The notes: generated by a model from the letters alone, not told the origin. DNA of 64,000 bases from Combretum micranthum (GCA_024138025.1 JAMXBD010000063.1:496001-560000); one strand, 5' to 3'. Shown: positions 1 to 12,710, numbered from the stretch's first letter. Numbers and translations: made by a program.

Positions 1-494
1 GATCCATTTTAGGTGATTGGAGGCACTAGTCCTTATTTGGCTGTAGTCCTACAAGGCTTACTAAAAGTGATTGCAGAGATTGAGATTTCATTTACACTGA
101 CGTCAAAATCAGTTGGTGATGATGTGGCTAATATATTTTCTTTTTACCCAAACGATACACCTCTATATCTAGAACAGAATCGGGGTTTGAGTTCTTCTTA
201 AGTGGGAGAGAATGATGTGGATGACATAGTAGATACTTGAAATATAAGCCACTGGCTACATTGCTTTAGTTTCGTTTTTAAGGTAATAGCTTTTATTTCT
301 TTTTATCTTTTAGGGTTTTTCCGTGTAATAGTATAAATAGTCATTTAACTTGTCTTTCTAGAAGAACATATCATACACTTTGAAACCCTAATTTGAGAGA
401 GTTTTCTTTTTGAGAATTGCACTTGTTGCAATTGTGTGTGAATTAGATCACCTAGTAGTGCTCTAGCTTCTGTTTACGCTAACTCATTGCATCA
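1..494 (+). mobile_element. 3' end of a Ty3/gypsy retrotransposon (pol C-terminus plus 3' LTR), entering from the left edge
   Basis: The first 200 bases encode an integrase tail containing [20 protein letters not shown], which closely parallels the C-terminus of the complete element at 56180-61444 ([21 protein letters not shown]). A stop codon follows the last SSS of the tail. A purine-rich tract (GTGGGAGAGAA) then precedes an LTR that starts TGATGTGG and ends GCATCA. The rest of the element lies outside the window. The protein tail carries a stop earlier than in the complete element and is diverged, so this is an older relative of the same clade. Assignment rests on direct comparison within the window. 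Confidence 0.82.
213..494 (+). repeat. 3' LTR of the left-edge gypsy element
   Basis: It starts with TG directly after a polypurine tract and ends with CA (GCATCA). It contains a TATA-like run (GTATAAATAG near 332-341) and the end motif CGCTAACTCATTGCATCA, which matches CGCTAACTCGCTGCATCA at the end of the LTR at 61075-61444. The LTR of the minus-strand element at 30862-31076 shares the internal stretch around AACATATCATA and AATTTGAGAGAG. Length is about 282 bp. Confidence 0.75.
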
Positions 495-3171
495 GTTAGA
501 GACATAGAATGATGAAAAATAGTAAAACTTCCTGGTTTTAATTATTCTCTTCGATTGAGAAGTGGTTCGATGTTGTTGAATCTTTTGAACTGAATCATGA
601 ATCTTTTAAACTTCCTTTGAAAGAATCGCAACTAGAACTAGGATATAAAAAGGTTTATAATATATGAATTTGTTTGACTTCATTTAGTTCAATGAGCAAT
701 TCTATTGTATTAGTTAAACGGTAAGATAGTTTCCACAGGTATAATAAGTAAATGTTTGATTTAATATGTATTTAGAAACTTCAAATTATGCGCAAAATTG
801 AAAATGAAAAAAAATCCAAAATTGAGATAATGGTTTTGACATTGTTCATAGGTATATGTATGCACAAGATATGCTAATCAAAAGGTCATCTAGAATTACC
901 TTTTTTGATTATTTGGAATTTCATTGTAGTAATAGTCATGTGAATAACTATCATAAAGTGGTAAGACCCTTATCATTAAATGGAAGTGAGCTGACATTTT
1001 ATAAAGTTCGAAGAAAACAAAATCACCAATTCAAAATATGTCTCCTATTTATTTTGTGGATTGAAAATCGGTATCAACCCACAATATAAAGTGGGTTAAT
1101 TATAACCTACATTTAAACCTCGATAAATGAATATTCAATGAATTAATAATCTTACTAAATACATAAGATAATAATTTATAAAAAAAATCTTTAAGGTCCA
1201 ATGAAAATATAAATTAATAACTTATCAAATATATAAAAAAAATTTCATATAAAGTTCATAATAAAGTTTTTCTAAGCTAATATTATTTTGTATCCTTTAT
1301 CTTCTAAAGCATTAGCTTTGAAAAACGTTTTTTCTTATGCTCCTATCCATTATATTTTTCAGGATTTATTACAACTTTATAGTTTTTTGTGTTATAAAAT
1401 TTATTATTTTGTTTTATATTTGTGCATTATGAATTTTGAAATTTTTTATATATACACTATATATACATTTTGTTCATATTTATTTTTAGTCCGCATTGAT
1501 GAGTTATATATAAAATTTAGAAAAAACGCGTAAAAAATATAAAAAATATTTTTAAATTAATATTATTTATTTATCAATAAATTAATAATCTCTATAAAAT
1601 AATCTTTTTCATTGATCCCAATAATATTTTTTCATAGAGGTTTAATTGTACTTGTTATAGTGTAGCAAACCCGACTACTCGAGAGCCACTGACTTTTTCT
1701 TTTGTATTTTTTTAATTTATATGATTTCTTAATTATTTAATTCGTATTAATTTGAATTAATAAATTCGATGGATCAACTTTCACTAGTAAAATAAATATA
1801 CCACATATGTATTTTTAATAACACTATAATAAAACTGTTAGTGATATCTTAATTTACTTGTTTAGAATAAGATTTATCATTTTTTTAATCATAAAAAACC
1901 CTATATTTTAAAATTTACCTTGAAAGTGGATAATTCGGCTGTTTAATTTTCCCTTATAAACATAGCAAGATTCTTAGCCATAACTAGAATTAAGGAATAT
2001 TCTACCGTCCTTTTCTTTTTTTTTTTTTAATAGAACCGATAATTTCTCAAATTTATTCCAATCAGAATCTACATATATATAATATATATAGATATAAAAT
2101 TTTGCATTAATCTTTTGTTATGAATTTAATAGCAATATTATAGATGGGACTGCCCAGTAATTAGACGGTAAAAGTTCCCCCAAAAATAATTGTACTATTT
2201 ATAAAGTTTGGAACATTGATACGGTTTTAAAGGTTTTGAAGGGCAGTAAAGATGCTATTTACCCTAAAAAGGAAGACTAAAAGGAGAAAGGCAAATAACA
2301 ATACCAACCACTCATCGAAGTCACGGTCTACCATTAATCGGAAACGGACAAAATTCATATAATCTTTATACATGATTCCATTCATAACCTTTTATCATTT
2401 AAATAAAAGTTAGAAAAAGTGCTATGTTCACTTATTTACTACACGTCAGAAAAAGAACGATTCTTCATATCTTAATACAAAGCAGGAACAAAATAAATAA
2501 TAATAATAATAAATAAATAAAAGTGCATGTTCAGTGTATTCTTGTCATAACTTATGAGTTTTCAGCAGCAACATTTCATCTCCAGTTGAAAACTTCTAAA
2601 ATCTTTCCCTTCCAACAATTCACTGTCCTTCTTTCGTTTCCTCAGCACATGCTTTCCATGTCCACTGTTTCCTATATCATTTTATATCATTTTTATATCT
2701 TTTTCGAATAAAAATATATATATATATATAATTAGAACATTAAAAATAAATAAAAAGGACAAAACAAACTGACGTGATTATAAAGTTTATGTTATGTAAT
2801 AAATATAATAACTCATATCATATTTATATGTTTAAATTTTTTAATCAGATGATTGTACCATCTATCTTAACACAGTAACATAGCATTATCCTGCTAACCT
2901 TGACCGTTTATAGGTAACCTTAACCCTTTATAATCCAACCTGGCTAACTATGACTTTAAAAATACAAGCATGCTATAGTATTATTAGCTAGCTTCTTGTT
3001 ACAATGATGACAGTAAGACAGTGAAGTGTTAACTTTTTGAAGCAACACTGTTTATGCTCTAACTGGGTACACTTTTTTTTTTTTTTTTAAGTAACTAGGA
3101 ATATGTTTTATAAGTTGAGTGTGTCTTCATTTTGAGGTGGTTAAAATTGCAAAGCAAGAATAATAAGAAAC
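495..3171. other. Non-coding AT-rich interval, upstream region of the bHLH gene
   Basis: No convincing coding region on either strand. Short open frames lack family motifs and follow AT-rich composition. Visible simple sequence: an (AT)n tract near 2708-2731, and poly-T runs near 2019 and 3071. The last few hundred bases presumably carry the promoter and 5' UTR of the bHLH gene, but I see no single site that fixes its transcription start. Confidence 0.5.
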
Positions 3172-6100
3172 ATGGATGATGGGATGGAACCCCAAAACCT
3201 TATAGAACCAGAGAAACTTAGGAAACAGCTTGCTGTTGCTGTAAGGAGTATTCAATGGAGTTATGCAATTTTCTGGTCTTTGTCATCCACAAAACAAGGG
3301 TATGCTTCTTTTTCAAATCTTCATTGTAATTTTACATTAGACGGTACATTCACATGTTAATTTTTTAAATAACATAGTATTTTGAGGTTTGAGTTTGTGG
3401 TTTAATATTAACAAGATGTAATGTACTAGATCTGCAATTAGGAAGACTATGAAAATGGCTCTTTTTTGCGGTGTTTGTTTAGTACTAGCAGTAGTGAAAG
3501 GCCAAGGTTACAAAATGGGAAAGCGCGATTTTCCTCATTTTTCAATGAACATTTTCCGTGATGGTTAACCGCTGCAGCATCTCGTTGGCTGCTACAGCAT
3601 TCTAATAAGTTTCATTCTATGAATATTTGGCAGGGTACTAGAATGGAGTAATGGATATTACAATGGAGACATTAAGACCCGGAAAACAGTCCAAGCCATG
3701 GAGCTCAAACCTGACAAAATTGCGTTGCAGAGAAGCGAGCAATTAAGGCAGCTATATGGTGCATTACTTGAAGGCGAAACTGAACAACAAGCTAAGAGGT
3801 CTTCTACTTCATTGTCTCCAGAAGATCTTACGGATGAGGAATGGTATTACTTGGTTTGCATGTCGTTTGAGTTCAATCCGGGAGAAGGGTACTTATTCCT
3901 TTTATCACGTTCACTTTAGTTGGTTTTGTTTGTGTATTTTGGTTTGACAAGTTTTCATGAGTTCTGTTTTTTCCCCTAAAATTCCTTGTAGATTGCCTGG
4001 AAGAGCATTTGCAAATGGTCAAACAATCTGGTTGTGCAATGCTCAATATGCAGATAGCAAAGTGTTCTCTCGCTCACTTCTGGCAAAGGTAGGTTTCGCC
4101 ACCCCGAGACTCGGTTGCATCTACTTACTACGAACAGAAACAGCCTCCACTTAAATGAACTGACCCTCTATCTTTTTTCTTTGTGAACTTTGCTTCAAAT
4201 GGACATCTCAGAGTGCATCCATTCAGGTATTGCGCCCTTTAACCATATGCACAAGTTTGGCAATCTTAAGTGCTCATATTTCTAATCAATATGTACAATT
4301 CTTCAGTGTTTCGGAGTGATTTTTATACCTGAACACATTCTCTTAGGCTTGAGCTTAGATATTGGTTAAGGTCTAACACGTGGAAAAAATTAAATGGTTG
4401 AAATTGTTGTGCAATAATTTGAACGCTTAAAGTCCTGCTCCGGTTTCATGTCAAGCATGGACTCTACCATTGACTGATCTTAAAGTTTAATCTTGTATAT
4501 ACAGAGTAGTTCGATTTTAATATTGTAACAGTTGGAAGTTAATGAAATGTTGTTCCTAGCCCATCTTAGCTACTTCATCTGATATCATGAAATTATCCCC
4601 AAAAAAAAAAAAAAAAAAAGAAGAAAATTGAAAGTTTCCTTTGTTGTTATGCAGACTGTGGTGTGTTTTCCCTATCTTGGAGGGGTCATTGAGCTAGGCG
4701 TCACGGAAATGGTAATTTCTTTGTGGGAAGTTCCCAATTGTTTTTTTCACTTGCTTGCACTCAGAATTTATGATACTGTCCCGCTTTTCTTCAAGTTTAA
4801 TGATTTCGCTCTTCTAGGTCCCGGAGGATCCCAATCTCCTTCAGCATATAAAAGTTTCTCTTCTAGACTTCTCCAAGCCTATTTGTTCTGAAAAATCATC
4901 CTCCATTAAAGATCCCGACGATGAGGACAAAGAGCCAATGTGCATCAAAGTTGCTGATGACATTGTGAATGACTTGGTTTTGGAAAATCTGTATTCACCC
5001 TCGGAAGATATTAAATTTGATCATGAAGAAATGAGTAATTTAAATGCAAAAGTCCCTGGAGAGCTCAACATAGCCTCTCCTGACGATTGCTCAAATGGAT
5101 GCGACTCTTTCATGGTTGATGGCATAGATGGGGGTGCATCTCAAGTTCAGAGTTGGCATTTCATCGATGACGACTTTAGTAATGGTTTCCAAGGTTCTAT
5201 AAATTCTAGTGATTGCATATCCGAGGCTATTATGCCAGGGAATGATGGCAATGCTAGGAACTTTCATTTGAAGGAAGTTCAAGAATGTAACCATTCAAAA
5301 TTAAGCTCCCTAGTTCTTGCTCCTAATGATGCATTACACTATGAAAGAACTATTTCTGCTATTCTAAAGATCACGCACCCCTCGGGTGAAGCAAAATCTT
5401 TTGGGAGCTGTGGATGTAATTCTAGCTTCATCAGTTGGAAAATCATGGAGGGATGTAAACCAAGGGCACACCAACAAGTACTTAAAAAAATTTTATTTGC
5501 GGTTCCATTGATGTATGGTGATCCTAGTCCTAAAACAAGCAAGGAAAACTTTTTGAAAGGACGGTCTCTGAAACTGCAGGATGTTGATACTTGTAAAGGG
5601 AATCTTCTATCAGCTAGGCCAAGTGAGAACGAGAAGTTTTTGATCCTCCGATCTATGATTCCTTCTATCACAGAGGTAAGGCTCAGATGTTGTTTCTCTT
5701 GTAAGAATTCAAATTAACATTACAACCATCTAATTTAAAAGTTTAAACTTATGGACATAGTGTCGAGTGTTGACTATGGTATTTATCATATAAATAACAG
5801 TGTGACTTCTCCTGAAATTTGTAATTCTCTGCCTAATATATCATACGATCTCCAGATAGGTAAAGCATCCATCCTTGATGACACTATCTCGTACCTTAAA
5901 GAGCTAGAAGCAAGAGTTGAGGAGCTTGAATCTGGCATGGACTCAACAGACATCGAAGGTAAATCAAGAAGAAAATTTCCAGACATTGTTGAGCAAACAT
6001 CAGATAACTATGACAAGAGAAAGACCGAGGTTGCACACAAGCCATGGTTAAACAAAAGGAAGGCTTGTGATATTGATGAGAGCAACCAGGAACTTCCTAA

Positions 6101-6461
6101 GTTTGTTTCAAAGGATGCGCCACCTTTAAACATCAAAGTAAGCATGAAAGATCAAGAAGTTTTTATTGAAATGAGATGTCATTATAGGGAGTATTTGATG
6201 CTTGATGTGATGGAGGCCATAAACAACTTGCATTTGGATGCACATTTCATACAATCTTCCACAGTTGATGGCATTCTCATGCTAAGTCTTAAATCCAAGG
6301 TTAGTGATTTTGTGCTCTTGTGTTACTAAAATAGGTAATCATCCATGATAATACATCTATATTCACAATTTGGTGCTTGGATTTTTCAGTTTCGTGGAGC
6401 AGCAATATCATCAGTTGGGATGATCAAGCAAACTCTATGGAAGATAGCTGGTAAATGTTGA
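3172..6461 (+). CDS. GL3-like: bHLH transcription factor of the GL3/EGL3/MYC1 clade (subgroup IIIf), eight exons, degenerate basic region
   Basis: Exons: 3172-3299, 3634-3888, 3992-4088, 4212-4226 (a 15-nt micro-exon), 4655-4711, 4818-5675, 5856-6299 and 6390-6461. All introns are GT-AG and the frame is continuous, giving 641 aa, close to the usual family length. The N-terminal MYB-interacting region (about residues 10-200) is well kept: [43 protein letters not shown]-type [42 protein letters not shown]. An acidic middle follows. The HLH spans the exon 6/7 junction ([11 protein letters not shown], then [23 protein letters not shown]), and an ACT-like C-terminal domain ends the protein ([28 protein letters not shown]). 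Members act in the nucleus with R2R3-MYB and WD40 partners to control trichome, root-hair and flavonoid genes. Oddity: residues 445-457 ([13 protein letters not shown]) stand where the basic region should be, and the His, Glu and Arg that contact the E-box are absent. DNA binding is therefore doubtful, while dimerisation and MYB contact look intact. Clade placement is from memory of the family. Confidence 0.9.
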
Positions 6462-6648
6462 GAAGCAAGATGGGAACCGATCTTTGCTAGGATTTTTTCG
6501 ACTTCTCCATGCCAATGAGTACGGGAATGTGGGTAATTAGAGCAACTTTCAGCCATGAGTTTCTCAATGGAAGTCTAATCAATTGTGGATTTAGTAGCTT
6601 TGTTGTGTAGTTTGCATATAGAAGCTCTTTCCTAGTGATTCAGAACTA

Positions 6649-6654
6649 AATAAA
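6649..6654 (+). terminator. Probable polyadenylation signal of the bHLH gene
   Basis: An AATAAA hexamer lies about 190 bases after the bHLH stop codon in an AT-rich 3' region. Plant poly(A) signals are loose, so this is a positional guess. Confidence 0.4.
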
Positions 6655-6661
6655 AATTAAA

Positions 6662-8700
6662 CTATGTAGTATTGTTATGAAGTAAGGCCTGGGATTCCTT
6701 GTATTCAAATGAATTGTAGCATAAGATACAATTTGGCATAATGGTAAAAGGATGGTTGCCGATGGTACTGTAACCTAATGACATTACCACCAAACTCTTG
6801 AATGGGATATACCAAGCTTAATTCTCCTTCTCTTCTAATGACAATTAAAAAAAAAAAAAAAGAAGGCGATAAAAAGGTGGTCAAGTTTTCTCCTATTGGA
6901 TAATGGAGAAAATAGTTTAGATGTCAAGAAGCTTCCATTAACAAACAATAATTTAGCAAAAAATAAATTAATCAAATTAACTAGTAGTTTTCTTCATTGC
7001 TAAATATAGGAAAAAATTACCAAAAAAGCTTTATATAAAGTGCAACTCCTTTTTTGGTCTATTTGATCAATTTATTAGTGTTTTTACAAATCATATTATA
7101 AGAGTAATACTGGAAAAAAAAACAAAAGAGCTTAAAGCTATGAATTGTTGCAATCTTAGTAATTAGTAAAGGAGGGGAAGAATTTTAAAGGATTGGGACC
7201 CATAAGTTCCCATTCCTTTATCATTGTTTTAATATATATATGATTTGAATTTTGGGAAATTCTTATTTTGGGCAAACTCTAAGTTACTTTTAAATGATAG
7301 TGTTATAGTTCCTTTCTTCTCTCACTTCTTTTACCAATGAACCCTAGCACCCATGCCCAACTAGAAAAGGGTTTGAGGGAGGGAAAGAGTGATAAGGGTT
7401 AATCAATCAACAACCTTGGCAATGCATGAGAGTTGCTACATGGTTGTGACATTGAGAATAACAGAGATATGAGTTCAATGCCCATGTAGTATTGTAGTAT
7501 GTTATAACTTGAAGATCATAAAATATGAAATGAAATCAAAATTTGAAGAGGTAAATAGAGTATAATTGATTGGAGATGGGTCTGGGCAGAATCAACTAAT
7601 TGATAAACCTAACTAGTTGACCATAGATAACTAGTGGCCTATGATGATTGACGAAAGCATAGGGCAATCAACTAATGATTAATGTGCATCGTTTGGTGTG
7701 TTTTGTCAGTGAATCTTTTTCGGTTTCCATTTGGTTATCTTGAGTAGAATTAAGTATACTCCTTAGATCATCTTGGGAACTAAACATGGTTTTGTAGTGA
7801 GGTCTTTTAGATAAGAGCTTCCATTACATACAAGCACATCTTTTTCGATATAACAAATTTTGCTAGTCTATTCCTTATGATTCTTCATCCATGAATACTT
7901 AAGGTTTCTTACATGAATCATTTTTTTGTTTTCTCTCTCTCTTACACTTATTCTTTACCATTGGTTGTTAAATCATAACCTTTTTGTTTTTGTGCATAAT
8001 AAGGCCTACAAATGATCTACTCATTATTATTCAAGCATTTGTTTAGTTGAGTTGTTAAATAAAATTAATTATATGAAGGGTGCATTTTGGTTAACCTTAA
8101 AAAGTCTTGAATTGATAGCACGTTGAGAGATGTTATTAGAGAGAGGCATAAAAGGAGGAACATACAAATCTAATTTCTCCAAACTAGTATGTGTTGGTGG
8201 ATTGAAATGAGCATTTTTGCTTATTTGGTCCTAATTCATTTGGTACTTTGATCTTTTGTGGAGTAACTCTACCAAAGTGACCATATGTCTTAGAAAGTTG
8301 CAATACTTCAAATGTTCCAATGAAGAGGAAGAAACCTTTATGTGTATATGTTGGCGATTGATTTGGATGCTTCTTTTAATAGAAATTTATATAAAGCAAA
8401 CCAAACATACTTGAAAGCTATTGATTTTTTATATTAATAGTAGTGACGCATTAAATGTTATGAAGAAGAAATTAAACTTTTCCAATTTTTTTGTAAATAA
8501 TATGAATTTTTAATGTCATTTACTTTTATGTTTATTTAATATATTTTCTTTTCTTTTGTTGCTTTTTTTTTAAGTTGAGCAAGAATCTTCTGTATAGGCC
8601 CAATTCAACCCACTTTTGTATTATTAATAGCCATGGCTTTTAATAACATCCATAACAAAATTCTACAGTAGTGTTGTGGTTACAATAGACCTGTCCTGTA
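6662..8700. other. Non-coding intergenic interval
   Basis: No coding region found. The sequence is AT-rich with frequent stops on both strands. Around 7560-7690 short motifs of the type CAACTA/AACTAGT recur, giving a repeat-like texture, but no boundary or family could be assigned. Confidence 0.45.
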
Positions 8701-8860
8701 GGAAAATTCTATGGTCTCGTCATTAATTTTGACAGGAACAGTCTTGTTAACTATTTAAACATCATACTCAATCGTGATTGAACCGCTAAAAAAGTAAATA
8801 TTCCAATTATTATATTTATTTTAATGGTAAGATGGTTAACCGAACAATCTCGTTGATGAA
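8701..8860 (+). repeat. Dispersed repeat, copy 1 (inverted partner at 34035-34205)
   Basis: It contains ATTCTATGGTCTCGT, ATTAATTTTGA, GTGATTGAACCGCTAAAA and ATTATTATATTTATTTTAA. The same motifs appear in the same order on the opposite strand at 34035-34205. The two copies lie about 25 kb apart in inverted orientation. Identity of the element is unknown and no terminal repeats were recognised. Confidence 0.7.
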
Positions 8861-10711
8861 ACCATGAAAGCTCTCTTTTTCTATAATATCAATAAACAAT
8901 CCAGGTTGTTTTCAATCGTGATCAAACATCTTAAATTTTTTTTTGAACTTATTTTTTTATAATTAATTTAATTTTGATATGGGTAGTGCAGCAGTATTTC
9001 TCATCATAGGGCGGTAGAATATTCATTTACACTACTAAAACGTTTCGTCCATTATTTAAATTCATAAATGTCCATCCTCTCTCTCGTGTGATTTTCCCGA
9101 ATGCAATTATTGGACCAACGAATTGTGCCCAATTTGAAAGTATACCACTCCAATAATGCAAAAGTTTGTGTCAGAACCATCCATCATAGTAGTGATATAA
9201 ACGAATTGCAAACGACGAGGAAGTTTGTATCAAAAAAGTTCTGATAACATATGATAAACAGCGGACAAGGCCTTGAATTTCCCTGCCCAAAATACGCTGT
9301 GGTGTTTCCTTAGGGTTATCATGTACGTAGACGGGGAATAGAAGAAGGAATCAGGTTGTCCTGACAGAAGCAAAAGGTAACTTTACTGCAGAAAAACCGT
9401 AACTTAATTGTTTCATAGGACCAGTCTAACCTCAATTCCATAAATCAAACTAAAAACCCGGGGTGTTCGTGAGGCATCTGTGATCATCTATCCTAATATT
9501 AGTTCTTCATCTTAAAATATCGCTTTGATATAAACTACTTGACCATCTCTCTTTTTAAAAACTGCTCAGGGAGGAAGCCACCAGTTAAGTTAATAGCTAA
9601 GTTTATACTAAACCCCATGCCCCAAAAATTGAGAGTTTAAGATAGATTTTACAAGAGAGCCATCTCCTCACTTGAAATAGTTTGGTTGGTCTAATGACCA
9701 TTGGTTGAAATGCTAAGAGATTCAAATTCGACTTGTTTGATTACTAGGTTATTACTCATTTTTTAGCTTAATTCATACGTATTGGAATTATTCAATTAAT
9801 TAACAAGCTTAGTTTAAATAATAATAAGACAAACTTGACTTATTTTTAAGCCACCACCCTTCAATTGAAGATTACCTATGGTAACGAGCCCAAATGGAAT
9901 CATATCAAATAACTAAAGGCAAAACACATATAAAGTATAAATTGACCTCAGTATGAATATACGGATGAACTTTCAAATGCTATAAATGATCTCTCTGAAT
10001 TGCAATAAATTGACAAATAGTTGTAAACTTACAAATAATCTTTTAAATTTTGATCTTAGTGTAAAAACATCCCCAGTTGTCTATTATGTCACTACTTTAT
10101 CAAAATTTAAAGGAATTTATTTATAGTATTTGAAAGTTTGAGGGAATATTCACACTTAAATTAAATTTTATGAGGTTTATTTACAATATTTCCAATATCG
10201 GATTTTCAATTTGACTCTGATTTTGAAATGAATTGATCAAATACAAAAATATTCAATTAAGCTAAATCTACTCATGATATAAGCGGCCTCACTTTAGATT
10301 TAGGTTTAGTTTGCATTTTCTAAATGTTCTCCTTTTTCTTCCTTTTATTTCTTTCTTACTCTTACTTTTTTTTTTAAATGTTATAGATGACAAAAAAAGG
10401 TACAATAAACATATGAAATAACAAGTACAAAAAAGAGTATATCACACAAGATTTACTTGGAAAAAACCTTAAAGAATTAGGATAAGACTAAATTGATCAC
10501 TATAATGTAAATAACAACAACATATTCGTTTGCTATTATCCCTAATCAAGTTTTCTAAACACATAGTAAGAAATAACTTGAAGAGATTGCCTTGCATATA
10601 AACATGGCAGTCAACCACGATCGAGCTGTAGCAAATCATGCACATGGTTGGTTCATCGAGCCTATCTGGATCAATCAAGGTCTTTCTCCAAATCGTGAAT
10701 CAAATATATAA
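8861..10711. other. Non-coding intergenic interval
   Basis: No gene seen. A short minus-strand open frame at 10469-10678 has no recognisable motif and is not called. The sequence is AT-rich with poly-A/T runs. Confidence 0.45.
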
Positions 10712-10870
10712 TTCTACAAGCTTATAGTTTTATGTGTGTGTGTGTGTTTTTTTTTTATTATAAATAAATGGGTGCAAAATTATATAGGTATAGACTCTAG
10801 GTAAAAATATGAATTTAGATGTACAATTCTATACGTTTATAATTTTATTGATTTTGTATAATTTTATATG
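10712..10870 (+). repeat. Diverged copy of the leading part of the 1.4-kb tandem unit found at 41-45 kb
   Basis: Shared ordered motifs with the start of the units at 41107, 42526 and 43985: AAGCTTATAGTTTTAT / a T-run / AATG(G)GTGCAAAAT / AGGTATA(G/A)ACT / AAATTTA(G/A)(A/G)TGTAC(A/G)ATTC / TTTTA(C/T)TG(A/G)TTTTGTA. It is interrupted by a (GT)n run near 10735-10747. This shows that part of the tandem unit is itself an older dispersed repeat. Confidence 0.5.
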
Positions 10871-10899
10871 ATTTTAATTTTATGCATTTCAATGAATGG

Positions 10900-12130
10900 T
10901 AGAATCGTGATTTTCACAACTAAATTATCAATCACAATATCTTTGATGTGCCATTGTTTGAGTAAATTATATCCTCATCCGACTTTACCTTTTACCCATT
11001 TCTTTACCTAGCTTGCTTTATCTAAGCTAAAGTTTTAGCATGATTAAATAATACAAAGTCAACATATACAACATTAATTTGACCCATGCAAAAGTTAGAT
11101 GGTTCTTTTTATAATAGCCTTTCGTTAATAAATAATTAATTGAAATTTATAGAGAGTAAATTGGACTAGAATATGGACTATTTCTTTTTTAATTAAAACG
11201 TCAAAGAATATCCACACCTATATTATTTCTATAGAAGATATTGTTTATACTAAGTGGCCAGTAAAAACTTCACTTCATTTTCAACCACATAGAATAAACA
11301 ATCAAATGTCAAATGCACATTTGAAGTGGATCTCAAATGTGCTAATTATTAAAGAGGTTTGTTGGAAATACCTCCACCACGAAAGAAAAGAATGAACATA
11401 AAAATCATTTATCTTTGATGATCTTCATTAATGTAATAGAAAAATCATCCATACCAAAACATATCCAACGTTGTTTGAGGATAAACTCATTTAAAACATC
11501 AACTTCAATAATTATCGATGCAACCTAACTTGATTGATTAAGTTGTTTTCCAACCATAAGATCTTTAGTATGTCACTGCTCCCTTGAGCTATATATCCAA
11601 TTGGTTTCACCTTTTACCCAGTTGTTACTTGCTCTTCCAATCACAAATGTTGCATAAATTCATTAAACAACTTATCGTAAGCAATATAAATTGACCCTAA
11701 GCAGAAGTTTGATGGCTTTTAAAAGCCACTTACCCTATAAAGATCTGTTTTCAATATAAAAGGAATTCAAATCTACAAAAAGGGTTAACCAAAGCTCAGC
11801 ATCAACCTTTTTTTTTTTTTTTTTTTTTTTTTAAGTTATAACAAAGAAGAGGGTATTCAAACTTGTAGTCGAAGAGAAAACGGTATTTATACAAACTAAG
11901 CAATATTATTTTTATTTTTTTATAATTAAAAACAAATCAATAAGAAGAACTTGTGCAACCCAACAGTAAGATGTCAGCTTAAACAGTCTAATGTCAAATG
12001 CCCACAAACAAGTTGTCTCGAGTGGACTTAAATGTATTGAATCTTAAAAAATTTTGTTGGACATACAAATATCCCACCATGAAAAAGAAAAAAAAGATTC
12101 AACCATAATAATGCATCCGGGTTGAGTAGC
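10900..12130 (+). repeat. Diverged direct duplication of about 0.6-0.7 kb (two copies)
   Basis: Ordered motifs recur: CACCTTTTACCCA / TTACCTTTTACCCA (about 10987 and 11609), TTGACCCATGCAAAAGTTAGATGG versus TTGACCCTAAGCAGAAGTTTGATGG (about 11078 and 11691), TAATGTCAAATGC versus CAAATGTCAAATGC (about 11303 and 11989), and GTTGGAAATACCTCCACCA versus GTTGGACATACAAATATCCCACCA (about 11361 and 12057). The spacing is about 0.6-0.7 kb with heavy divergence. No coding potential. The second copy carries long poly-T expansions near 11811-11833. Confidence 0.55.
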
Positions 12131-12710
12131 GGAGAAGTACAGATTTTTTTTTTTTTTTTTTTAGAAAAATGGTGCTAATAAAGCATAAAAATTGATTTAC
12201 ATGATATATTAGTATCAATGAAACATTTCTTTGATAAAACAAAGGAAAGCAAAGTTGGATCCATTACAATGTTGAATGTAGTAACTGATTCATGTTTATG
12301 AGAGTCCTTTAAACTCACAGACTAATTAATAAATAGGGTTTGACAATTGATAATGCGAGGATTTAACACACAGGAAGTTCATATCAACAGCTTCTAATAG
12401 TTCCAATTAGTACTGTCGGGACGGGAGAGGAAGTGCAATGATGATATAGTACGAGGCTGTGGAGATGATACAGTGGCAATGATGACAATTTTCAGTAAAC
12501 AAGATTATCTTGGACTTATGGTGCTTTTATTATATTGTCAACTCAACAATACAACACAATAATATAATGTAAATAATGAAATAATTATTTACAATAATAT
12601 AGATTATGGAATCTAGCATTGGAATTTTGACACTTAAACACTATTTATTGGCTGCTCATATTATATGTATATGGCAAATATTGGTTCGTTTCAGTCCAAC
12701 TCAATTAATG

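Noticed and set aside
3756..3947. Alternative-frame reading within bHLH exon 2
   Set aside because: It is a shadow of the real exon; the main frame carries the conserved family residues.
5091..5671. Minus-strand frames of 67 and 110 aa opposite bHLH exon 6
   Set aside because: Antisense shadows of a long coding exon; no start context or homology.
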